DNA of 64,000 nt. It comes from Streptomyces canus. GTDB lineage: Bacteria > Actinomycetota > Actinomycetes > Streptomycetales > Streptomycetaceae. The stretch lies in assembly GCF_030815415.1 (NCBI RefSeq), contig NZ_JAUSWW010000001.1, positions 2,666,001-2,730,000 on the forward strand, written 5' to 3'. Below, one piece after another: positions 35,101 to 41,874 of the stretch (its first letter is position 1; the number at the start of each line of letters is the position of its first letter). A program made the position numbers and the translations under genes. The notes under the pieces are model-generated. The model was not told the origin of the DNA. It searched no databases and worked only from the letters and a program-made list of their open reading frames with translations.

Positions 35101-35322
35101 GTGGCCGGCCGTCTGACCGCCGACATGGCGGGACCACCGCGGGTGATCCTGTTGTCCCACCCGTATCTCCAGCCGGTCCCCATCCCCGGGCTGCGCGAGC
35201 TGCGGGTGCACTATCCGCGGATCCCGTGGCGGGAGCCCGCCCGGCACCGTCATGTGCTGCCGCCCGACCCCTCACCCGAGGAACTGCGGGAGTCGCTCAC
35301 GGCGTTGCTGCTGGAGGAGTAG
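32158..35322 (+). CDS. WD40 beta-propeller protein with C-terminal vWA-like domain
   Basis: A 1054-residue protein. Residues ~1-680 contain WD40-type blades, e.g. VWSPDGDRLMLLG, AVGLSPDERLLAAG, PAWSPDGALIAAG, VAWSPDGRRVAAT and LRWSPVGDQLAAT. A ~180-residue helical region follows. The last ~190 residues form a vWA-like alpha/beta domain beginning GVVLLLDDTPATHG, where the DxSxS MIDAS triad reads DDTPAT. The reduced motif suggests weakened metal binding. In ternary systems a MoxR ATPase, a vWA protein and a propeller sense a trigger and drive an effector; here propeller and vWA are one chain. It ends 9 bases from the convergent minus-strand operon. Confidence 0.8.
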   Translation: MTTPAPGVRHAQRILTVPAEDTHCLCLSPDGTGLVIVHGGEVVRYDDEGRPVWRLPWPGPAPADRPTEGTDAAVWSPDGDRLMLLGAGRLVLVDADTGQVLDLPAQLHAEGEVTAVGLSPDERLLAAGLYSGDVLLVDRAGDSVTRLRGLDPVAEVCWIPGSPDILCVATSTSAQLWEPQGRTMTGTLGGPFDGLRRVACSPEGRVVAVEDYAGIRLLDPGSGRELGREFFPHRMNGLSFSHDGSLLIAGSALGGLRILGSQLDPLGQLPGQVAGPGELSLSASGLFAARLDPRTVAVWEPPGAVPRPHRQRDPAALRRWANAMGVTVGKVHTHSMDRAQAVLRPTRVPEAGTGCVAPAFAWSPDGARHWCESGPGRLLEHAADAPEHIHEQPVSSFPHGWYDAACLAGRRPLLVLAAHYETGVNRLVDPRTGEVLAERPAGQAVAADPVRPLRWAAPEPGADPIRLLVHDLGQDVGGLQRLPAEAGVRRPAWSPDGALIAAGTRGRVIVWEPGPTGRLQRTRVLDWPDPNTMVCRVAWSPDGRRVAATAGSEGGPVVVWDTGSWIRLRVFGQAGGRDWAPALSWCADSRLLAFPSADQDSVAEVWDAEEPRRVRVILPPDGAGGHLWTLRWSPVGDQLAATYNSGAAVLWDLFTGRSHAQSAALPSGQEELIRIGTAAAGDGFGTPLDLLADLLALLRGSTPPRLRTLADHRGLHALRELGWPAPALAGLVLLLVADLTPDPAYLAPPEVTPDDLARALGRVLAGSSVPDRRTAPPLTELTAALGTVDERLLVLLRILGPEAVAADLTLPARMRRLRLSLTPPGPAQRALLGLRLLDGDAGLATGGLGGTGRTGLARHGPAHRLLPTQLALPTALLRSRHARDELLYRTSSGRLPRDPHGVVLLLDDTPATHGKVGSVLRLAAHLLTTASLRLQRPCALVPLSEPWRSRLLVGPEDLVQVWAAGSLQAGDVRTAFREAEVVAGRLTADMAGPPRVILLSHPYLQPVPIPGLRELRVHYPRIPWREPARHRHVLPPDPSPEELRESLTALLLEE

Positions 35323-35331
35323 GCGCCACGG

Positions 35332-35553
35332 TCACCCGCAGAGCATCTGCTCGATCGCGTCGGGGCCCAGCGCCTCCAGCAGCCCCTCCAGCAGGTCAGG
35401 GCGGAAGGCGTCGCCGATCACCTGAACCCCTTCGCCGTCGGTCCTGATGCTGATGCGCACCAGGCGGCCCTCGGGGTGGTCCTCGTACTCCTCGGGCTGG
35501 ATGAGGTCGGGAATGTGCTCGACCATGCGGTACCCGGGAGAGTCGTCGGCCAT
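35332..35553 (-). CDS. 73-residue acidic peptide next to a radical-SAM gene
   Basis: The ATG is 4 bases after the stop of the radical-SAM gene, with GGAAG upstream. The N-terminal half is acidic and Pro/Tyr-rich (IPDLIQPEEYEDHPEGRLV). A strand follows (ISIRTDGEGVQVIGD), then an amphipathic helix, ending EQMLCG. The only Cys is the penultimate residue. It might be a substrate of the neighbouring radical-SAM enzyme or a small component of the MoxR/propeller system with which it is convergent. No family is recognised. Small size and placement make it easily missed. Confidence 0.55.
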   Translation of the reverse strand: MADDSPGYRMVEHIPDLIQPEEYEDHPEGRLVRISIRTDGEGVQVIGDAFRPDLLEGLLEALGPDAIEQMLCG

Positions 35554-35557
35554 GGGG

Positions 35558-36571
35558 TCACCATCTTCCTTCCAGCGCGGTGCCGCAGTGCGGGCACCTT
35601 CCGTGGTCGAGCAGGCTGTCGCCGAGAGCCCAGACGTCGCGTTCGACGACGGTGGTACGGCAGGCGGGGCACCGGGTGGCGCGGCCCTCGGCGCCCAGGG
35701 CGCGTTCCACGTAGACGTGCCGCAGGCCTTCCTCGTGCCCGGTGCGCACCCCGGCCTCCAGGGCGGCCACCGAGGTGGGGGCGTGGCCGGTGCGGCGGTG
35801 GGCCGGGGTGGCCCGCACCAGGTGCCAGGGGACGGCGGGACCCAGCGCGGCCAGCGCGCGGGCGATCGGGCGCAACGTCTCCTCGCCGGCCGTGAGGCCG
35901 GGGATCAGGGGCGTCGACACCTCGACCCAGACACCGCGTTCGCGCAGCCCGGTGAGCGCGTCGAGGACGGGGCCGGGGCGGGCACCGGTGAGCTCCCGGT
36001 GGTCGTGTTCGTCCAGCGTCTTGAGGTCGACGTTGACGGCGGCGACATGCGGGGCGACCAGTTCGACGGCTTCGGGGGTGAGGAAGCCGTTGCTCTTCCA
36101 GACGATGTCCACGCCGTGCGCGCGGCCCGACTCCGCAAGGGCGACGGTGAGTTCGAGCGCCAGAGAGGGTTCGGTGTACGAGATAGCCACGCACCCGGAG
36201 CGGGCGGCGGCCTCCCGGACCACCTCGTCGGGATCGACGGGCTCGGCGTCCCAGCCGACGGAGTCCTCCCGGCCGTACTGGGACATGCGGTGGTTGATGC
36301 AGTAGTCGCAGGCGAAGGTGCAGCCGGGGGCCGCGAGGGTGAGGCAGGGGGTGCCCGGGCGGAAGTGGTAGAGCGGCTTGCGCTCGACGGTGTCCCAGTG
36401 CCGTACGGACGATGCGAAGGTCGCGGTCTCCATCCGGTCGCCCGCTCGGCGGCGGACCCCGCACAGACCGGTCTCCCCGTCCTTGAGCGAGCAGCGGAAG
36501 GGACACAGCACGCACTGCACACGTCCGTGCCGCTGCCGGTGCAGGACCGCCGGCGTCCACTGCAACCCCAT
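35558..36571 (-). CDS. AmrS-like radical SAM enzyme (AmmeMemoRadiSam type)
   Basis: A 337-residue protein. ATG at 36571 has GGGGGA 8 bases upstream; an upstream ATG at 36631 overlaps the preceding stop. The N-terminus has the family's extra cysteines (CVLCPFRC, GLCGVR). The radical-SAM cluster motif is C84-x3-C88-x2-C91 (GCTFACDYC). Barrel segments ISYTEPSLALE, WKSNGFLTPEAV and VNVDLKTLDE match the Pfl-activase-like AmrS group. The C-terminus carries a zinc ribbon (CPACRTTVVE and CPHCGTALE). The AmmeA and Memo partners normally encoded with it are absent here; its neighbours are a 73-residue peptide and an HEXXH peptidase. The reaction of this family is not established. Confidence 0.8.
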   Translation of the reverse strand: MGLQWTPAVLHRQRHGRVQCVLCPFRCSLKDGETGLCGVRRRAGDRMETATFASSVRHWDTVERKPLYHFRPGTPCLTLAAPGCTFACDYCINHRMSQYGREDSVGWDAEPVDPDEVVREAAARSGCVAISYTEPSLALELTVALAESGRAHGVDIVWKSNGFLTPEAVELVAPHVAAVNVDLKTLDEHDHRELTGARPGPVLDALTGLRERGVWVEVSTPLIPGLTAGEETLRPIARALAALGPAVPWHLVRATPAHRRTGHAPTSVAALEAGVRTGHEEGLRHVYVERALGAEGRATRCPACRTTVVERDVWALGDSLLDHGRCPHCGTALEGRW

Positions 36572-36627
36572 CGTGGTCCCCCGTCCGATCGGCGCGCCCT
36601 CGTCAGGGTAGCTCCGGTTCGGTGAAC

Positions 36628-37890
36628 TCATGGGCTGATGTCCCCACTTGACTCCCGGGCGGCATCGAGGGCCCGCAGCAGCAGCGCACCCGCCTCGGCG
36701 CGGTCACGCAACCGGTTCTCCTCGACCGCCCCTTGCTCCTCCGCGCGCTGTGCGGTGCGGGAGCCGGCGGTCCGCAGCCGCAGCACCTCCGCCTCGGCTC
36801 GCTGCGCCACGCCCCGTTGCTCGTAGCCGGCCGGGTCGCTCTGGAAGGCGAGGGCGGCGGCGGCGAGCACCGTGGCCGCGCGACCGCACCCGGACGGCCT
36901 GCGGTGCAGCAGTCGTTCCGCCCCGGCGTACACGTCCGCGGCGTCGGGCGGGACCAGCAGGTCGGTGAGGCGCCGGCCGTCGAGTCCGTCGTAGCCGGTG
37001 TCGAGCAAGGCGGAGACCACGGCCGTGATCTCGGGGTCCTCCAGGCCGTCCGGGCTGTGCGTGGCGTCGGCGCCCCGAGGAGGTCCGACCGCCACGGCGG
37101 CGGCGCGGGCCAGCCGTACCCGGGTCGCGGGCGGTGGATGCGGCCCGTCGGAGAAGTCGTCGGCCCCGGCGGACCCGGCCTCCAGCAGTTCCGCCAGGAC
37201 GTCCGCGTACGCCGTGCCGCAGACGACGGCGGCGCAGATGTCGGCGAACGCCTCGCCCGTCCAGCGTTCCCAGTGGGTGACGCGGTCCGGTGACAGTCCC
37301 GCGCCGAGGATCCGCAGGCGGAGTTCGTCGCCGAGTCCGCAGTCGTCCTCGATGTGGTGTCCGGTCTCGTGGGCCACGGTCAGCAGCGCGGGAAGCTGTA
37401 CGTCGTAGTGCCAGGGCACGTCGATGACGGGGAACGGCAGCCGGGCGGCGGCGGTGCGGCCCTCGCGGGTGTGGATGCCGCCGCGGGGCAGCAGGTCGTG
37501 GTAGGCGCTGCCGCGGCGGTGCGCGCGCGGCGAGGCCGTCCTGCTGAAGCCGACCAGCGGTGGCTCCTTGGGGCGGCTGCCGGGCAGGTCGAGGACGGGC
37601 CGGTAGCACTCCCAGGCCAGTTCGTCAGCGATGTCCAGGGTGCGCCGGTAGCCACGGACGCGGCGCAGCAGGAACCGGCCGCGGAAGAAGTCCCAGACGT
37701 GGTGGAGGTCCAGGATCCGGGCCGGCACCTCGTGTCCCCGGCCGTCCGCCAGCCGCTCCCGGGCGTCGGCGACTCCCGCGTCGAGCAGGGCGAGGGCGGC
37801 GTCGATCTGGGTGCGGTGCTTCTCCAGCGGGCCACCGCCGCGGCTGACCGCCTCCCACTGCCGCAACTCGTCGACCAGCCCGTCGACCAT
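36628..37890 (-). CDS. HEXXH zinc metallopeptidase (gluzincin-like)
   Basis: A 420-residue soluble protein. The active-site motif is H174-E175-T-G-H178 in LLTVAHETGHHIEDD. The likely third zinc ligand is the Glu in GEAFADICAAVVCG some 40 residues later, giving a gluzincin-like arrangement. The N-terminal ~110 residues are helical with an LHHVWDFFRGRF segment. There is no signal peptide, so it acts in the cytoplasm. It lies 41 bases downstream of the gasdermin-like gene and its stop overlaps the longer start of the radical-SAM gene. A role in activating the gasdermin-like protein or processing the small peptide is suggested by position only. Confidence 0.75.
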   Translation of the reverse strand: MVDGLVDELRQWEAVSRGGGPLEKHRTQIDAALALLDAGVADARERLADGRGHEVPARILDLHHVWDFFRGRFLLRRVRGYRRTLDIADELAWECYRPVLDLPGSRPKEPPLVGFSRTASPRAHRRGSAYHDLLPRGGIHTREGRTAAARLPFPVIDVPWHYDVQLPALLTVAHETGHHIEDDCGLGDELRLRILGAGLSPDRVTHWERWTGEAFADICAAVVCGTAYADVLAELLEAGSAGADDFSDGPHPPPATRVRLARAAAVAVGPPRGADATHSPDGLEDPEITAVVSALLDTGYDGLDGRRLTDLLVPPDAADVYAGAERLLHRRPSGCGRAATVLAAAALAFQSDPAGYEQRGVAQRAEAEVLRLRTAGSRTAQRAEEQGAVEENRLRDRAEAGALLLRALDAARESSGDISP

Positions 37891-37931
37891 GTGCCGTCGG
37901 ACGGCCGCACGGCGGTCGGGGAGCGAAGCGG

Positions 37932-38798
37932 TCAGGGTGTCTCCCCCGCCGACGAGTCGCCCTCGGCTACGGACGGTTCGCTCTCGGGGGCCGACGGGTC
38001 GTCCTCGGGTGGGCTCGGGTACTCCAGCACCGCCGACGGATCGTCGAGCGCCTCCTCCAGCAGCACCTCGGGCACGGGTTCACCGTCCAGCCCACGGCCG
38101 GGCTGGACGGGCCCGAACTCCTCGCGCACTCCGCCGAGCCATTTGCGGCGCAGCCTGACGACCCGGTACAGCGGGGTCACGGTGTCCCCGATCCACTGGA
38201 ATCCCAGGTGCCGGCTGAGCGCCACCTCGGCGCCGCCGGCCAGGTCGATCAGCTGCACCGGCCCGGCACCCACGGAGGTGGCCAGTCTGAGCTCGACGGC
38301 CGCGTCCGACCCGGCCGTGACCAGGACGGCGGCGGCATCGGCGCGCACGGTCTGGGTGACCGCGAGCAGGTCCTGGTCCCATCTCCCCTGCCAGTAACGG
38401 CCGATGAGGTGCACGGCGAGCTGCCGGGTGTCCGGTACGGCGGTCTCCGTCAGGCCCCGGTAGGCGACGAGAGCACCGGTCTGCCGACCGAACCGCAGCA
38501 GGGCCCCGGCGTCCGCCTCCGCGAGTGCGGCGAACAGCGGATCGGTGGTGCCGGCCGCCTTGAACCGAAGATCGATCCCGCCCCCGGCGTCGTAGACGAA
38601 CTCACCGCGCGCCTGGGGAGAGGTCACCTCGTGGTCGATCCGCCGTTCGGCGAGCGTCCCGGCGGGGCGCACGCTGCCCCGGGAGTTCTGCAGTACGTCT
38701 CCGACGGCGACGCGCTGGAGCAGTGGCCACGCCAGCCACCAGTCCTCGCCCCATGCCGCCCGCATGGCGTCCCGGTACACGGCGAAAGGCTGGACCAC
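37932..38798 (-). CDS. Candidate gasdermin-like (bGSDM) protein
   Basis: A 288-residue protein from GTG with AAGGAG 10 bases upstream. No signal peptide or classical membrane segment is present. The order of elements recalls bacterial gasdermins: an N-terminal GDVLQNSRGSVRPAGTL segment, a strand-rich middle (GALLRFGRQTGALVAYRGL), LLAVTQTVRADAAAVLVTAG, and then GFQWIGDTVTPLYRVVRLRR, matching the LxFxGxxPLxFxxxxxRL-like end of the pore domain. The last ~45 residues are acidic and disordered (DDPSAPESEPSVAEG) and could be the removable inhibitory tail. The N-terminal lipidated Cys common in bGSDM is absent. A metallopeptidase gene follows immediately. The call is from pattern recognition and needs structural comparison. 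Confidence 0.45.
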   Translation of the reverse strand: MVQPFAVYRDAMRAAWGEDWWLAWPLLQRVAVGDVLQNSRGSVRPAGTLAERRIDHEVTSPQARGEFVYDAGGGIDLRFKAAGTTDPLFAALAEADAGALLRFGRQTGALVAYRGLTETAVPDTRQLAVHLIGRYWQGRWDQDLLAVTQTVRADAAAVLVTAGSDAAVELRLATSVGAGPVQLIDLAGGAEVALSRHLGFQWIGDTVTPLYRVVRLRRKWLGGVREEFGPVQPGRGLDGEPVPEVLLEEALDDPSAVLEYPSPPEDDPSAPESEPSVAEGDSSAGETP

Positions 38799-38928
38799 CG
38801 CGCTCAGCTCCTTCCCCCATCTGTGCGACGACCTGGGCGCAGGCTAGCAGCGGCTGGCTGTCACCAGCGTCGGAACTCCGCTGATTCACCCGGGTGTTGA
38901 CACACCGACGAGCGACCCGCGGATCTGG

Positions 38929-39672
38929 TTACGCCGCCGACGACGCGGGTGCCGACGCCGTAGGGAAGCCCGGAGTCCGCAGCACCCGTCGGTCCGCGTC
39001 GACCGCGAAGACCTCGCAACCGTCGAGCGAGGCCGCCCAGTCGACGCCCTCCGCGCCCATGGCGAAGGCGGCCGTGGCGACCGAGTCGGCCTCGGTCAGG
39101 GTGTCGGCCACCACCGTGAGGCTGAGCAGTCCCGTGGCCGGGCGGCCGGTGCGGCCGTCGATGATGTGGTCGCCGCGTTCGTAGCGGGCGGAGGTGGCGA
39201 CCGCGCCGTGCGTGAGCTCCAGGACCGTGCACAGTCGGTCGGCGTGTTCGGGGTGGCGTACGCCCACCCGCCAGGGCCCGCCGGCGGCGACCACGTCACC
39301 GCCGGCGTTGAGGACGAAGCGCCGGGCGCCGACCGCCGTCAGGAGCTCGGCGGCGCGCTGCACCGACCAGCCCTTGACCACCGCGCAGGGGTCGAGGCCC
39401 CGGCCCGGCAGCCGTATGTCGAACGCGCCGGCCGTCGCGACCCGGTAGTGCTCGCACAGGTCGAGCACGGTCCGCAGATCCGCGCTCACCGCCCCCTCGG
39501 CGAGCTCGCCCCGGCTCAGCCGCGACACCTCGCTGTCGGGCTTGAACGGGCTGAACCGGGCGTCGACCTCGCGCAGCCACGCGAAGACGGCGTCCGCGGT
39601 CTCCTCGCCCACGTGCGCGTCGTCGACCCGCAGCGAGACCGGGAACCCCATGACGTGTTCGACCCTGTGCAT
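38929..39672 (-). CDS. apbE: ApbE-type FAD:protein FMN transferase
   Basis: A 247-residue protein. Recognisable ApbE elements are RFSPFKPDSEVSRLS near the N-terminus, the flavin-binding RFVLNAGGDVVAAG, SARYERGDHIIDGRTGRP, and TLTEADSVATAAFAMG with the metal-binding Asp/Thr. There is no obvious signal peptide or lipobox, unlike many exported ApbE proteins. ApbE attaches FMN to a Thr/Ser in a [D/S]xxSGAT motif. The gene two bases upstream encodes such a target with two motifs, making the enzyme-substrate link strong. ATG at 39672 has AAGGG upstream. Confidence 0.9.
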   Translation of the reverse strand: MHRVEHVMGFPVSLRVDDAHVGEETADAVFAWLREVDARFSPFKPDSEVSRLSRGELAEGAVSADLRTVLDLCEHYRVATAGAFDIRLPGRGLDPCAVVKGWSVQRAAELLTAVGARRFVLNAGGDVVAAGGPWRVGVRHPEHADRLCTVLELTHGAVATSARYERGDHIIDGRTGRPATGLLSLTVVADTLTEADSVATAAFAMGAEGVDWAASLDGCEVFAVDADRRVLRTPGFPTASAPASSAA

Positions 39673-39674
39673 GG

Positions 39675-40391
39675 TCAGCCCTTCGCGTCGATCGCGGCCT
39701 GGAGGGACTCCCTGTAGCCGTCGCTGGTGATCGTCGCACCGGACACGGTGTCGATGTCCGCGCTCTGCGCCTCCAGCGTCTCCGCGATCAGCTTCGGCAC
39801 GGCCGCCGTCGTCTGGGGGTGATTCGGCTGCTGGAGCATCTTCACCGTGGAGATCTCGTCGCCCTCGAAGGTCACCTGCACCTGCACGGTGCCCTTCGCG
39901 GTGTTCACCGCCGGGCCGTCGACGGTCCGCGCCGCCGAGGCGGTGGAGGCCGAGGCGGACGGCGAGGGCGAGGCGGCCGCCGCCTCGGCGTTCGCGTCGA
40001 TCGCGGCCTGGAGGGACTCCTTGTAGCCCTCGGTGGTGATCGTCGCGCCGGACACGGTGTCGATGTCCGCGCTCTGCGCCTCCAGCGTCTCCGCGATCAG
40101 CTTCGGCACCGCGGCCGTGGTCTGGGGGTGATTCGGCTGCTGGAGCATCCTCACCGCGGTGATCTTGTCGCCCTGGAAGGTCACCTGGACCTGCACAGGG
40201 CCCTTCTCGGTGGTGACCGTCGTGCCCTTGACGACGGTGCCCGACGACGCACCCGGACCCGAGGACGAGGAGGCCGACGGCGTCGAGGCCGCCTCCGTGG
40301 TGGTCGTGCTGCCGCCGATGGACGGCTCGTAGCGCCAGATGGGGACCAGGCCCGCGATGCTGAGGACGACTACAGGTATGGCTCGCTTCAC
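39675..40391 (-). CDS. Extracytoplasmic protein with two tandem FMN-binding domains
   Basis: A 238-residue protein from GTG behind GGAAGAG. An N-terminal hydrophobic segment (AIPVVVLSIAGLVPIW) is a signal anchor, followed by a Ser/Thr linker. Two FMN-binding domains follow, nearly identical in sequence. Each carries the flavinylation motif DTVSGATITxxGY, where the final Thr of SGAT receives FMN from ApbE. The domains are separated by an Ala/Ser-rich linker. The near identity at the DNA level points to recent duplication. With the ferric-reductase-like protein it would form an extracytoplasmic electron-transfer chain. Confidence 0.9.
   Translation of the reverse strand: MKRAIPVVVLSIAGLVPIWRYEPSIGGSTTTTEAASTPSASSSSGPGASSGTVVKGTTVTTEKGPVQVQVTFQGDKITAVRMLQQPNHPQTTAAVPKLIAETLEAQSADIDTVSGATITTEGYKESLQAAIDANAEAAAASPSPSASASTASAARTVDGPAVNTAKGTVQVQVTFEGDEISTVKMLQQPNHPQTTAAVPKLIAETLEAQSADIDTVSGATITSDGYRESLQAAIDAKG
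39682..39840. repeat. Direct repeat copy 1 in the FMN-binding gene
   Basis: About 159 bases nearly identical to 39991-40149, offset 309 bases. It encodes the C-terminal part of the second FMN-binding domain, including its SGAT motif. Confidence 0.85.
39991..40149. repeat. Direct repeat copy 2 in the FMN-binding gene
   Basis: Partner of 39682-39840; it encodes the matching part of the first FMN-binding domain. Similarity continues more weakly for another ~60 bases. Confidence 0.85.
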
Positions 40392-40401
40392 GATCTCTTC
40401 C

Positions 40402-41742
40402 TCATCCCGCCAGGCTGAAGCGCTCGAAGTGGGTCTGCGCCTTGGGCACGTTCAGCTCACGGAGGCTGCCGAGCACGGCGTTCATCATCGGGGGCGGTCC
40501 GCACAGGAAGACGTCCCGGTCGGTGATGTCGGGGACCAGCCGGAGCAGCTCGGCCGGGGCCAGCTTGTCGGGCACCGGCGGGCCGGTCACCAGGTGCAGC
40601 TCGGCGCCCTTGGCGTGGGCGAGCTCGCGCAGCTCCTCGTAGAGGACGGCGTCCCGGTCGGTGGCGACGCGGTAGATGACGACGGCGTGCCCGTGCAGCT
40701 CCTCCAGGAGCGCCCGGATCGGGGTGACGCCGACACCGCCGGCGATGAGGACGGCCTCGGGGCGGGTGCGGTGCAGCGCGGTGAAGGCGCCGTAGGGGCC
40801 CTCGGCGAAGACGCGCGTGCCGGGCTTCAGGTGGCGCAGGGCGGCGGTGCCGTCACCGGCGACCTTCGCGGTGAGCCGCAGGGTGCGGCCGTCGGGGGCC
40901 GCCGAGAGGGAGAAGGGGTTCGCCTGCCACCAGCGGTCCTTGGTCAGGAAGCGCCACAGGAAGAACTGGCCGGCCTGGGCGGGCAGCTTGTCCAGGTCAC
41001 GGCCGGTGACGTAGATCGAGACGACGTTGTCGGACTCGGGGACGACGGCCTGGATACGGAACTGGTGGCGCAGGTTGCGCCACAGCGGCAGCACCATCCG
41101 GCCCAGGACCACCGAGCCGAGGGCGACGGTCCACAGTCCGTACCAGTACGTCTTCGCGGCGTTCGACGAGGTGAACGTCGTGCCGACCGCGACCTGGTGG
41201 GTGAAGGCCAGCAGCACCGCGACGTAGGTGTACAGGTGGATGAAGTGCCAGGTCTCGTAGGCCAGCCGGCGGCGGGCGTAGCGGGCCGAGACACAGCCCA
41301 CCACGAGGATGATCGCGAAGGCGGTGAGCGCGCGGAGCACGCCCTCGGTGGTCTCGGCGAGGTCGACGACCGTGCCGATCGGGCCCACCTCGGTGCCCTG
41401 GGCGTAGCCGAAGGCGATGAAGACGAGGTGCGCGAGGAGCGTCCACAGGATGCCGAAGCCGGTCCAGCGGTGCCAGGAGGTCAGCCGGTCCATGCCGATG
41501 CGGCGGTCGAGCCACGGGAGGCGGGCCACCAGGAGCAGCTGGAAGGCCATGAACAGGGCGCCGTAGAGACCGGCGAGCCGGCCGATCACGATCAGTGCGT
41601 TGGAGGCGAACCCGGCCTGGGCGAAGAAGAGGGCGACCAGGGCCGCGTTCGCGGCGAGCACGGCGTACAGGCCGGTGCGGGCCACCACTTTGGGCCGTGT
41701 CGCCGTGGGGGGCGCGGTGGGCGGTTTGACGGTCGTCGTCAC
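40402..41742 (-). CDS. Ferric-reductase-like transmembrane flavo-oxidoreductase
   Basis: A 446-residue protein. About six membrane segments span residues 20-225. Paired histidines sit within them (SWHRWTGFG, LAHLVF; WHFIHLYTY, FTHQV), as in ferric-reductase-like haem domains. The C-terminal ~220 residues are a ferredoxin-reductase-type FAD/NAD(P)H module: NPFSLSAAPDG for FAD, EGPYGAFTA, GGVGVTPIRALLEE, and the terminal FLCGPPPMMNAV with LNVPKAQTHFERF. It would pass electrons from cytosolic NAD(P)H across the membrane, most likely to the flavinylated protein encoded just downstream. The gene is divergent from the response regulator. Confidence 0.9.
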   Translation of the reverse strand: MTTTVKPPTAPPTATRPKVVARTGLYAVLAANAALVALFFAQAGFASNALIVIGRLAGLYGALFMAFQLLLVARLPWLDRRIGMDRLTSWHRWTGFGILWTLLAHLVFIAFGYAQGTEVGPIGTVVDLAETTEGVLRALTAFAIILVVGCVSARYARRRLAYETWHFIHLYTYVAVLLAFTHQVAVGTTFTSSNAAKTYWYGLWTVALGSVVLGRMVLPLWRNLRHQFRIQAVVPESDNVVSIYVTGRDLDKLPAQAGQFFLWRFLTKDRWWQANPFSLSAAPDGRTLRLTAKVAGDGTAALRHLKPGTRVFAEGPYGAFTALHRTRPEAVLIAGGVGVTPIRALLEELHGHAVVIYRVATDRDAVLYEELRELAHAKGAELHLVTGPPVPDKLAPAELLRLVPDITDRDVFLCGPPPMMNAVLGSLRELNVPKAQTHFERFSLAG

Positions 41743-41874
41743 GGACGGAGCTCCTTGATCGGGGCCTGGGTAATCGAGCTTCGCTTGAGCGACCTGTCGA
41801 TATACTGTCGTAGAACTTTCAAGTGGTTATCGATGTGGCCGCGAGGAAGCATCGGCTCTGGAGTCGGGGCCCGC
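41743..41874. promoter_or_regulatory. Divergent control region: reductase operon versus two-component genes
   Basis: This 132-base spacer is AT-richer than its surroundings. TATACT at 41801-41806 is a plausible rightward -10, but the TTGAGC at 41785-41790 is only 10 bases away, too close for a normal -35. The response regulator next door may control both directions. Its binding site cannot be named. Confidence 0.4.

Noticed and set aside
38602..38889. Small minus-strand frame overlapping the start of the gasdermin-like gene
   Set aside because: Different frame, Arg/Gly-rich product and no ribosome site; the GTG at 38798 has a good AAGGAG upstream.
41785..41806. TTGAGC/TATACT as a standard promoter for the response regulator
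   Set aside because: The spacing of 10 bases is far from the 16-18 needed, so only the -10-like element is noted.
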